Shown one piece after another: positions 19,342-28,673 of a stretch of 64,000 nucleotides of DNA. How positions within the stretch are numbered: the stretch's first letter is position 1; each line of letters starts with the position of its first letter. The notes beneath the pieces were generated by a model, which did not search any database, was not told the DNA's origin, and worked only from the letters and a program-made list of their open reading frames with translations. The position numbers were made by a program, and so were the translations under genes. The DNA is from Bordetella sp. FB-8 (GTDB lineage Bacteria > Pseudomonadota > Gammaproteobacteria > Burkholderiales > Burkholderiaceae_B), in contig NZ_KB907784.1 of assembly GCF_000382185.1 (NCBI RefSeq), positions 930,001 through 994,000 of the forward strand. Reading direction: 5' to 3'.

Positions 19342-20001
19342 ATGTTCCCCAAACGACTCACCGAGGGCTACCAGTCCTTTCTGAACAGCCGCCTGCCCAA
19401 CGAACGCAACCGCTATCAGGCTTTGGCCGAGCGCGGCCAGAGTCCCGAAGTGCTCGTCATCGGCTGCAGCGATTCGCGCGTCTCGCCAGAGGTCATCTTC
19501 GACGCCGGCCCGGGGGAAATGTTCGTGATCCGCAACGTGGCAAACCTGGTTCCGCCTTGCGAAATCGACGCCGCCAGCTCGTCTTATCACGGCACCAGCG
19601 CCGCCATTGAATTCGCGGTCAACGGCCTGAACGTCAGACACATCGTGGTGCTGGGTCACGCCTCGTGCGGCGGCATACGCGCCTTTCACGACGACGCCGA
19701 GCCGCTATCCAAACTGAATTTCATCGGCAAGTGGATGTCGCAGATCCAACCTGTGGCCGAACGTCTGAGGCTGCAGCCCGATGCCGGAGACCGCAACACC
19801 GATATCAAGCGCCTGGAACTGGCCGTGATCGAGCACAGCCTGGCCAATCTGCTCACCTTCCCGTCGATACGCAGCCGATTTGCGGCCGGCGAACTGGATC
19901 TGCACGGCGCCTATTTCGGCGTGGCAACCGGCATGCTGTTCTTGCGTGATCCGGCCACGCGGGAGTTCCATCCCTTCACCGAAATACCGCCGCAAGACTG
20001 A
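19342..20001 (+). CDS. can: Beta-class carbonic anhydrase
   Basis: A 219-residue beta-carbonic anhydrase interconverting CO2 and bicarbonate. Zinc ligands and the catalytic dyad are visible in VIGCSDSRVSPE (C, D, R) and LGHASCGGIRAF (H, C). It probably supplies bicarbonate to carboxylases such as the nearby Ppc. ATG 19342 is chosen; the frame is open upstream to 19288. It converges on ubiX with a 15-bp gap. Confidence 0.95.
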   Translation: MFPKRLTEGYQSFLNSRLPNERNRYQALAERGQSPEVLVIGCSDSRVSPEVIFDAGPGEMFVIRNVANLVPPCEIDAASSSYHGTSAAIEFAVNGLNVRHIVVLGHASCGGIRAFHDDAEPLSKLNFIGKWMSQIQPVAERLRLQPDAGDRNTDIKRLELAVIEHSLANLLTFPSIRSRFAAGELDLHGAYFGVATGMLFLRDPATREFHPFTEIPPQD

Positions 20002-20016
20002 TCCGCGGCCGCTCGG

Positions 20017-20577
20017 TCAGGTCCCTTCCCAGGCCGGGCCGGGCACCGCGATATCGAAAAGTTCCAGAACCCGCGCCACAGTATGGTCCACCATCTCCTC
20101 GATGGAACGCGGGCGGTGGTAGAACGCGGGCAATGGCGGAAAGACGATGCCGCCCATCTCGGTCACGGCGGTCATGTTGCGCAGGTGCGCCAGATTGAAG
20201 GGCGTTTCGCGCACCAGCAGCACCAGACGGCGGCGTTCCTTCAAGGTAACGTCGGCCGCGCGGGTGATGAGGTTGTCGGACAGGCCTTGCGCCACTGCCG
20301 CCAAGGTACGCATGGAGCACGGCGCGATCACCATGCCCGCGGTCCGGAAGGCGCCGCTGGCCAGCGTGGCGCCGACGTCGCGCACGCTGTGCACATGATC
20401 GGCCAGGGCCTGCACGGCATGCCGGTCGATGTCCAGTTCGTGCTTGATGTTGAGCACGCCGGAGGTCGATATCACCAGATGCGATTCGACGTCCTGCACG
20501 TCTTGCAGCGCCTGCAGCATGCGAACGGCGTAGATGGCGCCTGTGGCGCCCGTGATGCCGATGACCAGACGTCGCAT
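20017..20577 (-). CDS. ubiX: Flavin prenyltransferase UbiX
   Basis: A 186-residue flavoprotein making prenylated FMN for the UbiD decarboxylase. MRRLVIGITGATGAIYAVRMLQ is the FMN/DMAP-binding N-terminus; MVIAPCSMRTLAAVAQGLSDNLITRAADVTLKERR and PAFYHRPRSIEEMVDHTVAR are signature blocks. ATG 20577 is the conserved start. It is the last gene of the hemA-prfA-prmC-grxD-ubiX run. Confidence 0.96.
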   Translation of the reverse strand: MRRLVIGITGATGAIYAVRMLQALQDVQDVESHLVISTSGVLNIKHELDIDRHAVQALADHVHSVRDVGATLASGAFRTAGMVIAPCSMRTLAAVAQGLSDNLITRAADVTLKERRRLVLLVRETPFNLAHLRNMTAVTEMGGIVFPPLPAFYHRPRSIEEMVDHTVARVLELFDIAVPGPAWEGT

Positions 20578-20612
20578 GAGGGTGTCGGGATCTGCGTGCA
20601 CCGGGTCCCGGC

Positions 20613-20939
20613 TCAGGCCGTGGCGCCGGATTCTTCGAGTAGTTTCTTGAGCTCGCCGTTCTCGTCCAGTTCGGCCATGATGTCCGAGCCCCCGACGAAC
20701 TCGCCCTTGACGTAGAGCTGGGGTATGGTGGGCCAGCTGGAGAATGCCTTGATGCCCTGGCGCACATCGTCGTCTTCCAGGACGTTGACGGTGACCAGTT
20801 TCTTGACGCCGTTGCCCTTGAGAATCTGGATGGCGCGACCGGAAAAGCCGCATTGCGGGAATTGGGCCGTGCCTTTCATGAACAGCACCACCGGGTGGGT
20901 GGTCACGGTTTCACGGATAAAGTTTTGAACATCGCTCAT
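20613..20939 (-). CDS. grxD: Monothiol glutaredoxin (Grx4/GrxD)
   Basis: A 108-residue monothiol glutaredoxin with active site QCGFS at about residue 30 and glutathione contacts in [18 protein letters not shown]. It carries [2Fe-2S] clusters with glutathione (and BolA) in iron-sulfur traffic. The C-terminus [15 protein letters not shown] is typical. 183 bp separate it from prmC upstream; that gap contains no gene. Confidence 0.96.
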   Translation of the reverse strand: MSDVQNFIRETVTTHPVVLFMKGTAQFPQCGFSGRAIQILKGNGVKKLVTVNVLEDDDVRQGIKAFSSWPTIPQLYVKGEFVGGSDIMAELDENGELKKLLEESGATA

Positions 20940-21122
20940 TTTGGTTCTCGATTGGATCGGGTTTTAAGCCTGCTGAATAGCGAGGGCCTGCTTTAGGTTT
21001 CTTCAGACGCCGAGGCTGCCCTGCGCAATTCCGACGCTCGCCACCCGTGGCGCCTGCGCGCAGCAATTGCGTAGGTGTCCTCGGCTCATGGCGGACTCAT
21101 GCCAGCAGAGACACAAGCCCGA

Positions 21123-21944
21123 TTATAGTTTTCCGCCAGAAATTCGCTCTATTCCCGCTAAGTCCGTGTGGCTAAGCACGTCGTCGAAGTCGGCCTGGGC
21201 CAGCATGTCCCGCACGATCTCTGCCTGGTCCCAGCCGTGTTCCAGCCAAAGCTGGCCGCCGGGATCGAGCCGACAGACGGCTCCCACGACAATGCTGGCC
21301 AGGTCCGCCAGGCCGTTGCCCCCGTCGGTAAGCGCACCGCGCGGCTCAAAGCGCAGGTCGCCTTCGGTCAGGTGAACGTCGCCGCTGGCGATATAGGGCG
21401 GATTGCTCACGATCACGTCGTAGCGTTCGCCCGCGGGCAAGGCTTCGTACCAGTCGCCCTGGTAAAAGTGCACGTTCGCACCCAGTATCCGGGCGTTGTC
21501 CCGGGCCAAGGCCAGCGCGTCGGCGCTGCGATCGGTGGCCGTCACATGCACGTGCGGGCAGGCCAGCGCGATCGACACGGCGATAATGCCGCTGCCGGTG
21601 CCCAGGTCCAGCACCCGCGCCCCCGGCCGGCCTTGCAGCAAAGCCACGGCCGTCTCGACCAGCAGCTCGGTATCGGGCCGGGGAATGAGCACGGCGGAGG
21701 TCACGCGAAAACGGTGGCCCATGAATTCGCGCTCGCCCACCAGATAGGCCATGGGTTCGCCCGCCCGGCGTCGCTGGACCAATGCCATGTACGCGGCCTG
21801 TACATGCGGCGGCGCCAGGTCGGTATCGTGTGCCAGCAGCCAGGCGCGCGGCTGACCCAGCACATGTTCCAGCAACATGCGCGCCTCCAGGCGAGGCAGA
21901 CCGGCGGCATCGAGCAGGTCGCGGATGCGCATCGCGGGACTCAT
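21123..21944 (-). CDS. prmC: Release factor glutamine methyltransferase PrmC
   Basis: A 273-residue SAM-dependent enzyme methylating the GGQ glutamine of RF1/RF2. Motif I is VLDLGTGSGIIAVSIAL and the catalytic NPPY is in DVIVSNPPYIA. ATG 21944 has an AGGAG site. It lies directly downstream of prfA, its substrate gene. Confidence 0.95.
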   Translation of the reverse strand: MSPAMRIRDLLDAAGLPRLEARMLLEHVLGQPRAWLLAHDTDLAPPHVQAAYMALVQRRRAGEPMAYLVGEREFMGHRFRVTSAVLIPRPDTELLVETAVALLQGRPGARVLDLGTGSGIIAVSIALACPHVHVTATDRSADALALARDNARILGANVHFYQGDWYEALPAGERYDVIVSNPPYIASGDVHLTEGDLRFEPRGALTDGGNGLADLASIVVGAVCRLDPGGQLWLEHGWDQAEIVRDMLAQADFDDVLSHTDLAGIERISGGKL

Positions 21945-21972
21945 GCGTGGCTCCTTTGGGGATCGGCCGAAC

Positions 21973-23055
21973 CTAGACCTGCTCGCCCAGTGCGGCCAGT
22001 AGCTCGGCCTGGTGCTCGGCAATCAGCGCACCGGTCAATTCGTCCAGATCGCCTTCCATGATCTGCAGCAGCTTGTAAAGCGTGAGATTGATGCGGTGGT
22101 CCGTCAATCGACCCTGGGGGAAATTGTAAGTGCGGATGCGCTCGGACCGGTCGCCCGAGCCGACCAGGCTCTTGCGCTCGGCCGCTTCCTTGCTGTGGCG
22201 TTCGCGCTGCTCCTTGTCCTTCAGGCGCGCGGCCAGCACTTGCATGGCCTTGTCCTTGTTGCGGTGCTGCGAACGGTCGTCCTGGCATTCCACCACCAGG
22301 CCCGTGGGCAAGTGGGTGATGCGCACCGCCGAGTCGGTCTTGTTGATGTGCTGCCCACCCGCGCCGCTGGCGCGGAAAGTATCAATGCGCAGATCGTTGG
22401 GGTTGATCACGATCTCGCCCATGGCATCGGCCTCGGGCAGGACAGCTACCGTGCAGGCTGATGTATGAATGCGGCCCTGCGATTCCGTAGCCGGTACGCG
22501 CTGCACGCGATGCGCGCCCGATTCGAATTTCAGGCGGCCGTATGCGCCCTCGCCGTCTATGCGCGCAATCACTTCCTTGTAGCCGCCCAGCTCCGAAGGG
22601 CTTTCGGATATCAGTTCGACGCGCCAGCCCCGGCGTTCGGCGTAGCGCGTGTACATGCGCAGCAGGTCGCCCGAGAACAGCGCGCTCTCGTCGCCGCCCG
22701 TGCCCGCGCGGATTTCCAGGAACAGGCTGCGCCCGTCGTTCGGGTCCTTGGGCAGCAGCAGGATCTGCAGATCCGCCTCGAGTTTTTCCACCAGGGCCTT
22801 GTCGGTCTTGATCTCTTCCTCGGCCAGGTCGCGCATCTCGGGATCGCCCAGCATCTCCTGCGCGGCGGCCAGGTCGGCCTCGGTGCGCTGGAAATTCTTG
22901 AACGCCTCGACCACCGGCTCGATGTCGGCGCGTTCGCGCGACAGCTTGCGAAAGCGGTCCATATCGGACGCGGAGTCGGGTTCGGCCAACAAGGCGTCGA
23001 CCTCGATCAGGCGATGCGCCAGCTGTTCCAGCCGGCCGCGCATGGATGCTTTCAT
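21973..23055 (-). CDS. prfA: Peptide chain release factor 1
   Basis: A 360-residue RF1. The stop-codon recognition PxT motif is in [18 protein letters not shown], and the catalytic GGQ in [19 protein letters not shown]. Length equals the usual RF1. ATG 23055 ([16 protein letters not shown]) is preferred; ATG 23043 is an in-frame alternative. hemA lies 89 bp upstream. Confidence 0.96.
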   Translation of the reverse strand: MKASMRGRLEQLAHRLIEVDALLAEPDSASDMDRFRKLSRERADIEPVVEAFKNFQRTEADLAAAQEMLGDPEMRDLAEEEIKTDKALVEKLEADLQILLLPKDPNDGRSLFLEIRAGTGGDESALFSGDLLRMYTRYAERRGWRVELISESPSELGGYKEVIARIDGEGAYGRLKFESGAHRVQRVPATESQGRIHTSACTVAVLPEADAMGEIVINPNDLRIDTFRASGAGGQHINKTDSAVRITHLPTGLVVECQDDRSQHRNKDKAMQVLAARLKDKEQRERHSKEAAERKSLVGSGDRSERIRTYNFPQGRLTDHRINLTLYKLLQIMEGDLDELTGALIAEHQAELLAALGEQV

Positions 23056-23144
23056 CAAAGGGGATATCGAAAAGAAGACAAGGACAGGCGGGCGCTCGCG
23101 CGGCAAGCATCCGCCACTCACGAGGCGCAAACGAGTCAGCGCCG

Positions 23145-24419
23145 CTAACGGCGGGCGTCTTTGCCGGGGAACAAGCGCGGCACCATCGCCAGCAATTGAC
23201 GACGCTCGTCGCCCTCGCTGCGGTTGAGCGCCGCCATCGGGCCGTGCAGATACTTCTGGGTGAGGCCGTGCGCCAATTGCTCGAGCACTGCTTCGGGCGA
23301 CTCGCCGCGCGCCAGCATGCGTCGCGCGCGCTCAAGTTCGGCCGCCTGCACGTCGGCGGCGGCCTGCTGCAGATCGTGGATCACCGGCACCGCTTCGCGC
23401 GACTGCAGCCAGCGCATAAAACCCTGCACTCGCGTATCGATGATGGCCTCGGCCTGCACCACCGCGGCGCGGCGCGCGTCCGTGCCGCTCTGCACCACGT
23501 GGCCCAGGTCGTCCACCGAGTACAGGTACACATCCGACAGGCGCGCCACTTCGGACTCGATGTCGCGCGGCACCGCCAGGTCAACCATCACGATGGGCTT
23601 ATGGCGGCGCTGCCTGATGGCGCGCTCGACCATGCCCAGGCCCAGGATGGGCAGCGAACTGGCCGTGCACGAGACCACCACGTCGAAATCGGCCAGGCGA
23701 TCAGGCAGGTCGGCCAGCTTCATCGTATGCGCGCCAAAACGGCCGGCCAGCGACTCGGCGCGTTCGACCGTGCGGTTGGCCACCATCATGCTCCTGGGCT
23801 TGCGCGCGGCGAAGTGCGTGGCGCACAGCTCGATCATCTCGCCCGCGCCGATGAACAGCACCCTGGCTTGGTCCAGCTGTCCGAATACGCGCTCGGACAG
23901 CCGCACGGCTGCCGCGGCCATGGACACCGACTGCGCGCCGATGGCCGTCTGCGTGCGCACTTCCTTGGCAACCGAGAACGTACGCTGGAAAAGCTGATGC
24001 AGGAGCATGCCCAGCGAACCCGCCTCGTCGGCGGCACGCACCGCGTCCTTCATCTGCCCCAGGATCTGCGGCTCGCCCAGCACCATCGAATCGAGCCCAC
24101 TGGCCACCCGGAAAGCATGGCGCACGGCGGAGTCCTGGTCGTGGCGGTACAGGTGCGGCTGGAGCAGGTCGGTATCGAGCCGGTTGTGCTCGGCCAGCCA
24201 GAATGGCAAGGTCTCGGCGGCCTGCGCCTCGGCGGCACAATAGATCTCGGTACGGTTGCAGGTGGACAGAATCGCCGCCTCGCGCACCGCGCCGCCGAAT
24301 GCCGCGCGCAGCCCCGCCAGCGCCGGCTTGAGCAAGTCGGCGGACAGGGAAACACGCTCACGCACGGAAACGGGCGCGGAGGCGTGATTCAGGCCAAAGG
24401 TGAAGACGGCGACAGACAT
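23145..24419 (-). CDS. hemA: Glutamyl-tRNA reductase
   Basis: A 424-residue enzyme reducing glutamyl-tRNA to glutamate-1-semialdehyde, the committed step of C5 haem synthesis. The catalytic cysteine is in [11 protein letters not shown] (about residue 50); the NADPH-binding fold has [16 protein letters not shown]; the C-terminal dimerisation helices follow. ATG 24419 begins the conserved [18 protein letters not shown] block. It heads the hemA-prfA-prmC-grxD-ubiX run. Confidence 0.96.
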   Translation of the reverse strand: MSVAVFTFGLNHASAPVSVRERVSLSADLLKPALAGLRAAFGGAVREAAILSTCNRTEIYCAAEAQAAETLPFWLAEHNRLDTDLLQPHLYRHDQDSAVRHAFRVASGLDSMVLGEPQILGQMKDAVRAADEAGSLGMLLHQLFQRTFSVAKEVRTQTAIGAQSVSMAAAAVRLSERVFGQLDQARVLFIGAGEMIELCATHFAARKPRSMMVANRTVERAESLAGRFGAHTMKLADLPDRLADFDVVVSCTASSLPILGLGMVERAIRQRRHKPIVMVDLAVPRDIESEVARLSDVYLYSVDDLGHVVQSGTDARRAAVVQAEAIIDTRVQGFMRWLQSREAVPVIHDLQQAAADVQAAELERARRMLARGESPEAVLEQLAHGLTQKYLHGPMAALNRSEGDERRQLLAMVPRLFPGKDARR

Positions 24420-24447
24420 GGCAGGCGGACTGCAGGCAATGTCCAAG

Positions 24448-24453
24448 ATTATA
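24448..24453 (-). promoter_or_regulatory. Probable -10 box of hemA
   Basis: On the minus strand a perfect TATAAT lies 29 bp before the hemA ATG, giving a short 5' UTR. A weak TTCCAT -35 stands 15 bp further up. Confidence 0.5.
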
Positions 24454-24630
24454 CGCCTGCCCTCTCCAATGGAACCCTGCCGAAACACGCCGCCGCGCGG
24501 CACATTCAGCACGAAATTACACAGGCTCCCGTGCGGTGCGCTCCCGCGGGATTACTCCCATCGCGTTGCGCCGGGCGCCGAGTCCGTTGGCAAGCGCCCG
24601 TTCGGGCGCCCTGCTGGGTTGATGCCGGCT

Positions 24631-24716
24631 CGTGTTCTGTCCCATAAGTTCACGGCCAAGATGAAATTGATGGATTCGCACGCAAGGCTAGACGCGAACT
24701 TATGGGACAGAACACG
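24631..24716. mobile_element. MITE-like 86-bp element with perfect 21-bp inverted ends
   Basis: Positions 24631-24651 and 24696-24716 are exact 21-bp inverted repeats (core TGTTCTGTCCCATAAGTT) flanking 44 bp of non-coding DNA. If the ends are taken as TGTTC...GAACA, a CG dinucleotide flanks both sides. It lies 84 bp upstream of glsA in a 380-bp spacer that holds no other gene, between two divergent 5' ends, which makes a terminator role unlikely. I could not place the ends in a known IS family. Confidence 0.6.
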
Positions 24717-24799
24717 TGTGTAGGACGATGCTCGGCATCGCGCTGTTTAGGCGCTATCATCTGGCCCGCGCCCACGACCTTTCATCAAGCGCTGCGGCA

Positions 24800-25723
24800 A
24801 TGAACCATCCGAATTACCAGGAAATCATCGAACGGATTCAAGGCCAGATCGAGCCATGGCGCACGGCCGGCCGCGTGGCCGACTACATCCCCGAATTGGC
24901 GCAGGTTCGCGCCGACCACTTCGGCATGGCCATCGTCACCGTCGGCGGGCAGGTCTTTCGCACCGGCGACGCCGACGTGCGCTTCTCGATCCAGAGCATC
25001 TCCAAGCTGTTTGCATGCACGCTGGCGTTCCAGATGCTCGGCGAAGCGCTGTGGGAACGGGTCGGCCGGGAGCCGTCGGGCACTGCCTTCAATTCGCTCG
25101 TGCAGCTCGAAAGCGAGCGCGGCATACCGCGCAACCCGTTCATCAACGCGGGCGCGCTGGTCATCACCGATATCCTATGCCGACGCTTCGTGCGCGCGGA
25201 AAACGCGCTCGTCGATTACATCCGCCGAATCACCGGCGAGCGCGACATCAGCTACGACCTGCGCGTGGCCAAATCCGAGCTTGAGCACGCCGAGCGCAAC
25301 CGTGCGATGGCGCATTTCATCGCGAGCTTCGGCAATCTGCAGATGCCGGCCGACGACGTAATCGACGCGTATTGCCGCCAATGCGCCATCTCGATGAGTT
25401 GCGTGGAAGTCGCGCGCGCGGCGCTCTTTCTGGCCAACGGCGGCGTCGCGCCGGCCAGCGGCGAGCGCGTGCTGGACGCGAGCTCCACGAAACGGCTCTC
25501 CGCGCTGATGCTGACCTGCGGCACCTACGATGCCGCGGGAGACTTCGTCTACCGCGTGGGTTTGCCCGCCAAGAGCGGTGTGGGTGGCGGAATTGTCGCC
25601 GTGCTTCCTGGGAGGATGGCTGTATGCGTCTGGTCCCCGGGGCTGGATGCGAACGGCAACTCGCTGGCCGGCGTCCGATCGCTCGAACTGTTGACCACGC
25701 TCACCGGGCAGTCGATCTTCTGA
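24800..25723 (+). CDS. glsA: Glutaminase
   Basis: A 307-residue serine-dependent beta-lactamase-fold glutaminase that hydrolyses glutamine to glutamate and ammonia. The catalytic Ser-x-x-Lys is in FSIQSISKLFAC; NPFINAGALVITD and the C-terminal GVGGGIVAVLPGRMAVCVWSPGLDANGNS are family marks. ATG 24800 gives the standard length, although the frame continues upstream to 24716. An IS5-type element lies just past the stop. Confidence 0.95.
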   Translation: MNHPNYQEIIERIQGQIEPWRTAGRVADYIPELAQVRADHFGMAIVTVGGQVFRTGDADVRFSIQSISKLFACTLAFQMLGEALWERVGREPSGTAFNSLVQLESERGIPRNPFINAGALVITDILCRRFVRAENALVDYIRRITGERDISYDLRVAKSELEHAERNRAMAHFIASFGNLQMPADDVIDAYCRQCAISMSCVEVARAALFLANGGVAPASGERVLDASSTKRLSALMLTCGTYDAAGDFVYRVGLPAKSGVGGGIVAVLPGRMAVCVWSPGLDANGNSLAGVRSLELLTTLTGQSIF

Positions 25724-25746
25724 TGCGGCCACGGCGCCGGCCCTAG

Positions 25747-26571
25747 GGGCTGTCATCAATTGATGGCTTGAGATTTTAGGCCAGGCGTTCCAAACTTCGG
25801 CCGTATGTCGAGACGATATGCATTGCGAGATGATCAGTGGGAGCGGATTGAAGGTTTGCTGCCTGGGCGAGCGGGCCATGCTGGCGTGACCGCGCGAGAC
25901 AATCGCCTATTCGTAGAGGCGGTGCTGTATCGCTATCGCGCAGGTATACCCTGGCGGGATTTGCCGGAGCGCTTCGGGGATTTCCGCGTCGTGCATCTGA
26001 GGCACATGCGTTGGAGCCGTAGCGGCGTGTGGCGGCGCGTGTTTGAGGCGCTGGCACAGGATGCGGACAACGAGTACGCGATGATAGATGCCACGATTGT
26101 GCGAGCCCACCAGCATGGCACAGGCGGAAAAGGGGGGCTCAGGCGCAAGCCATCGGACGCAGCCGAGGGGGGCTGAGCACAAAGATTCATGCCACGGTCG
26201 ATGCGCTGGGCAACCCAACGCGTTTTCACCTGACGCCGGGGCAGGCCTCGGATTTGGAAGGGGCCGATGCCCTGTTGCCGCATACGCAAGGGGAAACAGT
26301 GATGGCCGACAAAGCCTATGACGCGCAGCAGCGCGTGATCGAACCCCTGTTACGCGCTGGAAAGTCCGTCGTCATCCCCTCTCTACGCACACGCAAGCAC
26401 CAGCGAGACTATGACCGGCACTTGTACAAGGCGCGTCACCTGATCGAGAACTTCTTCGCCCGCCTCAAGCAGTACCGCGCCATCGCCACGCGCTACGATA
26501 AAACCCGCACCGCGTTCCTTGGCGCCATTCATCTCGCCGCTGCCGTCATTTGGCTCAATTGATGACAGACC
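25747..26571 (+). mobile_element. IS5-family (IS427-group-like) insertion sequence, intact
   Basis: An 825-bp element with terminal inverted repeats GGGCTGTCATCAATTGA (left) and GGTCTGTCATCAATTGA (right, read inward), one mismatch in 17. CTAG is duplicated on both sides (25743-25746 and 26572-26575). It encodes a DDE transposase in two frames. It sits between the converging glsA and XRE-cupin genes without breaking either. Matching ends and an exact target duplication indicate a recent insertion. Confidence 0.92.
25805..26562 (+). CDS. IS5-family transposase, made by -1 frameshift from orfA and orfB
   Basis: orfA (25805-26176, 123 aa) starts MSRRYALRDDQWERIEGLLPGR and carries the DUF4096-like N-terminal domain and the first catalytic Asp (AMIDATIVRAHQH). 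orfB, in the -1 frame, continues AQAIGRSRGGLSTKIHATVD, then VMADKAYDAQQ (second Asp) and RHLIENFFARLKQYRAIATRYDK (catalytic Glu), ending at 26562. The frames join at A4G6 (26128-26137), a plausible slippery site, giving about 252 residues. This is the normal arrangement for the group, so I treat it as functional. Confidence 0.85.
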
Positions 26572-27138
26572 CTAGCGCCGGATGAGCGCCACGGCGTAGA
26601 CGCAGGGCGTGTCCTGCGTGTTGTGAAAGGCACAGGCGCAGGGAGGGCCGAGTTGCAGGCAATCCCCCGCATGCAGTATGTGCGTCGTCTCGCCTTCCGC
26701 AAAAGTCAGCACACCATCCAAAACCCAGATTTGCTGGTGCTGGAAGACGAAAGCACTGGCAGGGTACGCCACGCGCACCCCGGCGGGCAGTGTCACCTGA
26801 ATCAATTCCAGCATGCCGCCATTGCCGGGCGAAATCACCCTGCGCTCGTAGCCGCTCTCCGGATCGACCCATACGGACTGGGCTTGCGCCCTGCTCAGAC
26901 GCTCTCCCGTGCGCTCGGCCAAAGCCAGCAGCACCGACAACTGCAGGCCGAAAGCGCCGGAGAGCCGGCCCAGGATCGTCGCGGTGGGGCTGGCCTCGCA
27001 ACGCTCGATCTTGCTGATCATTGCCTTGGACACGCCGGATTTTTCCGCAAGATCGGCCAGCGACCACCCCCTGGCCTCGCGCTCGATGCGGATACGGCCG
27101 GCAATGGCAAGGGAAGGATCGGGCTGGGGGCTAGTCAT
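26572..27138 (-). CDS. XRE-cupin transcriptional regulator
   Basis: A 188-residue regulator: N-terminal XRE helix-turn-helix (GWSLADLAEKSGVSKAMISKIER, about residues 20-45) and C-terminal cupin (about 110-185) that probably binds a small ligand. ATG 27138 is chosen because the frame runs open far upstream through divergent coding sequence. The TAG stop is inside the CTAG target site of the adjacent IS, but it would also have existed before insertion. It is divergent from the monooxygenase operon and is its likely repressor. Confidence 0.88.
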   Translation of the reverse strand: MTSPQPDPSLAIAGRIRIEREARGWSLADLAEKSGVSKAMISKIERCEASPTATILGRLSGAFGLQLSVLLALAERTGERLSRAQAQSVWVDPESGYERRVISPGNGGMLELIQVTLPAGVRVAYPASAFVFQHQQIWVLDGVLTFAEGETTHILHAGDCLQLGPPCACAFHNTQDTPCVYAVALIRR

Positions 27139-27186
27139 GGGTTGACGCTTGAATTCGCGAATGGTAGCTTTTATATTAAACGAACG

Positions 27187-27200
27187 TCCACTATAGTGGA
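27187..27200. promoter_or_regulatory. 14-bp palindromic operator in the XRE/monooxygenase spacer
   Basis: TCCACTATAGTGGA is a perfect palindrome 49 bp before the XRE-cupin ATG and 71 bp before the monooxygenase ATG. An AT-rich stretch (TTTATATTAAACGAAC) adjoins it. It is the obvious binding site for the XRE-cupin regulator. Confidence 0.65.
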
Positions 27201-27270
27201 TACTCCATTTCACGAGCCAAATCGGCCGTGAAGACTGGGAAATAGCCAGCGCAACAACCGGGAATCCGAC

Positions 27271-28635
27271 ATGCCACGTGAAATTCGCCTGAACGCCTTC
27301 GATATGAACTGCGTGGGACATATCCAGCAAGGCATGTGGACCCACCCGCGGGACCAGTCGACCCGCCACGGCGAACTGCAATACTGGGTAGATTACGCCA
27401 AGAGGCTGGAGGCAGGACTCTTCGATGGCATCTTCTTTGCCGACGTGGTCGGCGTCTACGACGTCTATGGCGGCAATGCCGATGCGGCGCTGCGCAGCGC
27501 GGCGCAAGTTCCGGTCAGCGATCCGACGCTGCTCATCCCGGCCATGGCGGCCGTGACCCGACATCTGGGGTTCGGCGTCACATCCAACCTGATCTACGAA
27601 CAGCCCTTCCTGTTCGCCCGCCGCATGTCGACCCTGGACCACCTGACGGGCGGGCGCATCGGCTGGAACATCGTGACCGGCTACCTGGACAGCGCGGCGC
27701 GCGCCATCGGCATCGACGGCCAGATCGCGCACGACGACCGCTACGACCTGGCCGACGAATACATGTCGCTGGTGTACAAGCTGTGGGAGGGCAGCTGGGA
27801 CGACGACGCCGTGCTGGCCGACCGCGAACGCGGCATCTATGCCGATCCCGGCAAGGTGCGGGTCGTTCACCACGCCGGGCCGCAATACAAGGTGGACGCC
27901 ATGCACTTGTGCGCCCCCTCGCCGCAGCGCACGCCGGTCCTGTACCAGGCCGGATCGTCCACGCGCGGCCGCCGGTTCGCCGCCACCCACGCCGAGTGCG
28001 TCTTCGTCAACGGCCAGAAGAAAGAAGGCGTCAAGGAGATCGTCGACGACATCCGCGGCCAGGCCGTGCGGTTCGGCCGGCGCGCCGAGGATGTGAAAGT
28101 ATTCATGGGCGCCACCCTGATCGTCGGCAACACCGAGGCGCAAGCGCGGGAGAAATTCGAGGAATACCGCAAGTACGTCAGCACCGAAGGCGCGCTGGCC
28201 CATGCCGCCGCATCGCTGGGCATCGATTTTGCGAAGTACGACCTCGACGAGCCCATAGACACCGGCAACAGCCAGGCCATCGTCTCGAACGTCCAGGCCA
28301 TGACGCGCGCCAGCGGCCCCCAATGGACGCGCCGCAAACTGCTCGATCAGATGGTCCTGGGCAGCCGACAAGCGCCGTGGATCGGTTCGGCGGACCAGAT
28401 CGCGTCCCAACTCATCGACTGGAGCGCCCAGACCGGCGTCGACGGTTTCAACCTCTCGCGCACCGTCGTGCCCGAATGCTTCGACGACGTCATCGATCTG
28501 CTGATTCCCCGGCTGCAAGAGCGCGGCGCCTACAAGACCGCCTACCAGCAAGGCAGCTACCGCGAGAAGCTTTTCGGCCAGGCCCGGCTGCCATCGACCC
28601 ACCCCGCGGCAGGCTACCGCGGCGTTCGCGCGTGA
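27271..28635 (+). CDS. LLM-class FMNH2-dependent monooxygenase (NtaA/SnaA/DszA family)
   Basis: A 454-residue luciferase-like TIM barrel of the NtaA/SnaA/DszA/DmoA group, whose members use reduced FMN from a partner reductase to oxidise nitrilotriacetate, dimethyl sulfide, dibenzothiophene sulfone and similar compounds. Family blocks include GLFDGIFFADVVGVYD, GRIGWNIVTGYLDSAAR, DEYMSLVYKLWEGSW and TPVLYQAGSSTRGRRFAATHAECVF. The next gene is its flavin reductase and the third an MFS transporter. The substrate is not readable. Confidence 0.92.
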   Translation: MPREIRLNAFDMNCVGHIQQGMWTHPRDQSTRHGELQYWVDYAKRLEAGLFDGIFFADVVGVYDVYGGNADAALRSAAQVPVSDPTLLIPAMAAVTRHLGFGVTSNLIYEQPFLFARRMSTLDHLTGGRIGWNIVTGYLDSAARAIGIDGQIAHDDRYDLADEYMSLVYKLWEGSWDDDAVLADRERGIYADPGKVRVVHHAGPQYKVDAMHLCAPSPQRTPVLYQAGSSTRGRRFAATHAECVFVNGQKKEGVKEIVDDIRGQAVRFGRRAEDVKVFMGATLIVGNTEAQAREKFEEYRKYVSTEGALAHAAASLGIDFAKYDLDEPIDTGNSQAIVSNVQAMTRASGPQWTRRKLLDQMVLGSRQAPWIGSADQIASQLIDWSAQTGVDGFNLSRTVVPECFDDVIDLLIPRLQERGAYKTAYQQGSYREKLFGQARLPSTHPAAGYRGVRA

Positions 28636-28673
28636 GCGGCGATCAAGGTCGCCCCGAAACAGCGAAAGCCACC

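Noticed and set aside
24631..24716. Reading the 21-bp inverted repeat as a transcription terminator.
   Set aside because: It lies between two divergent 5' ends, has a 44-nt loop and no T run.
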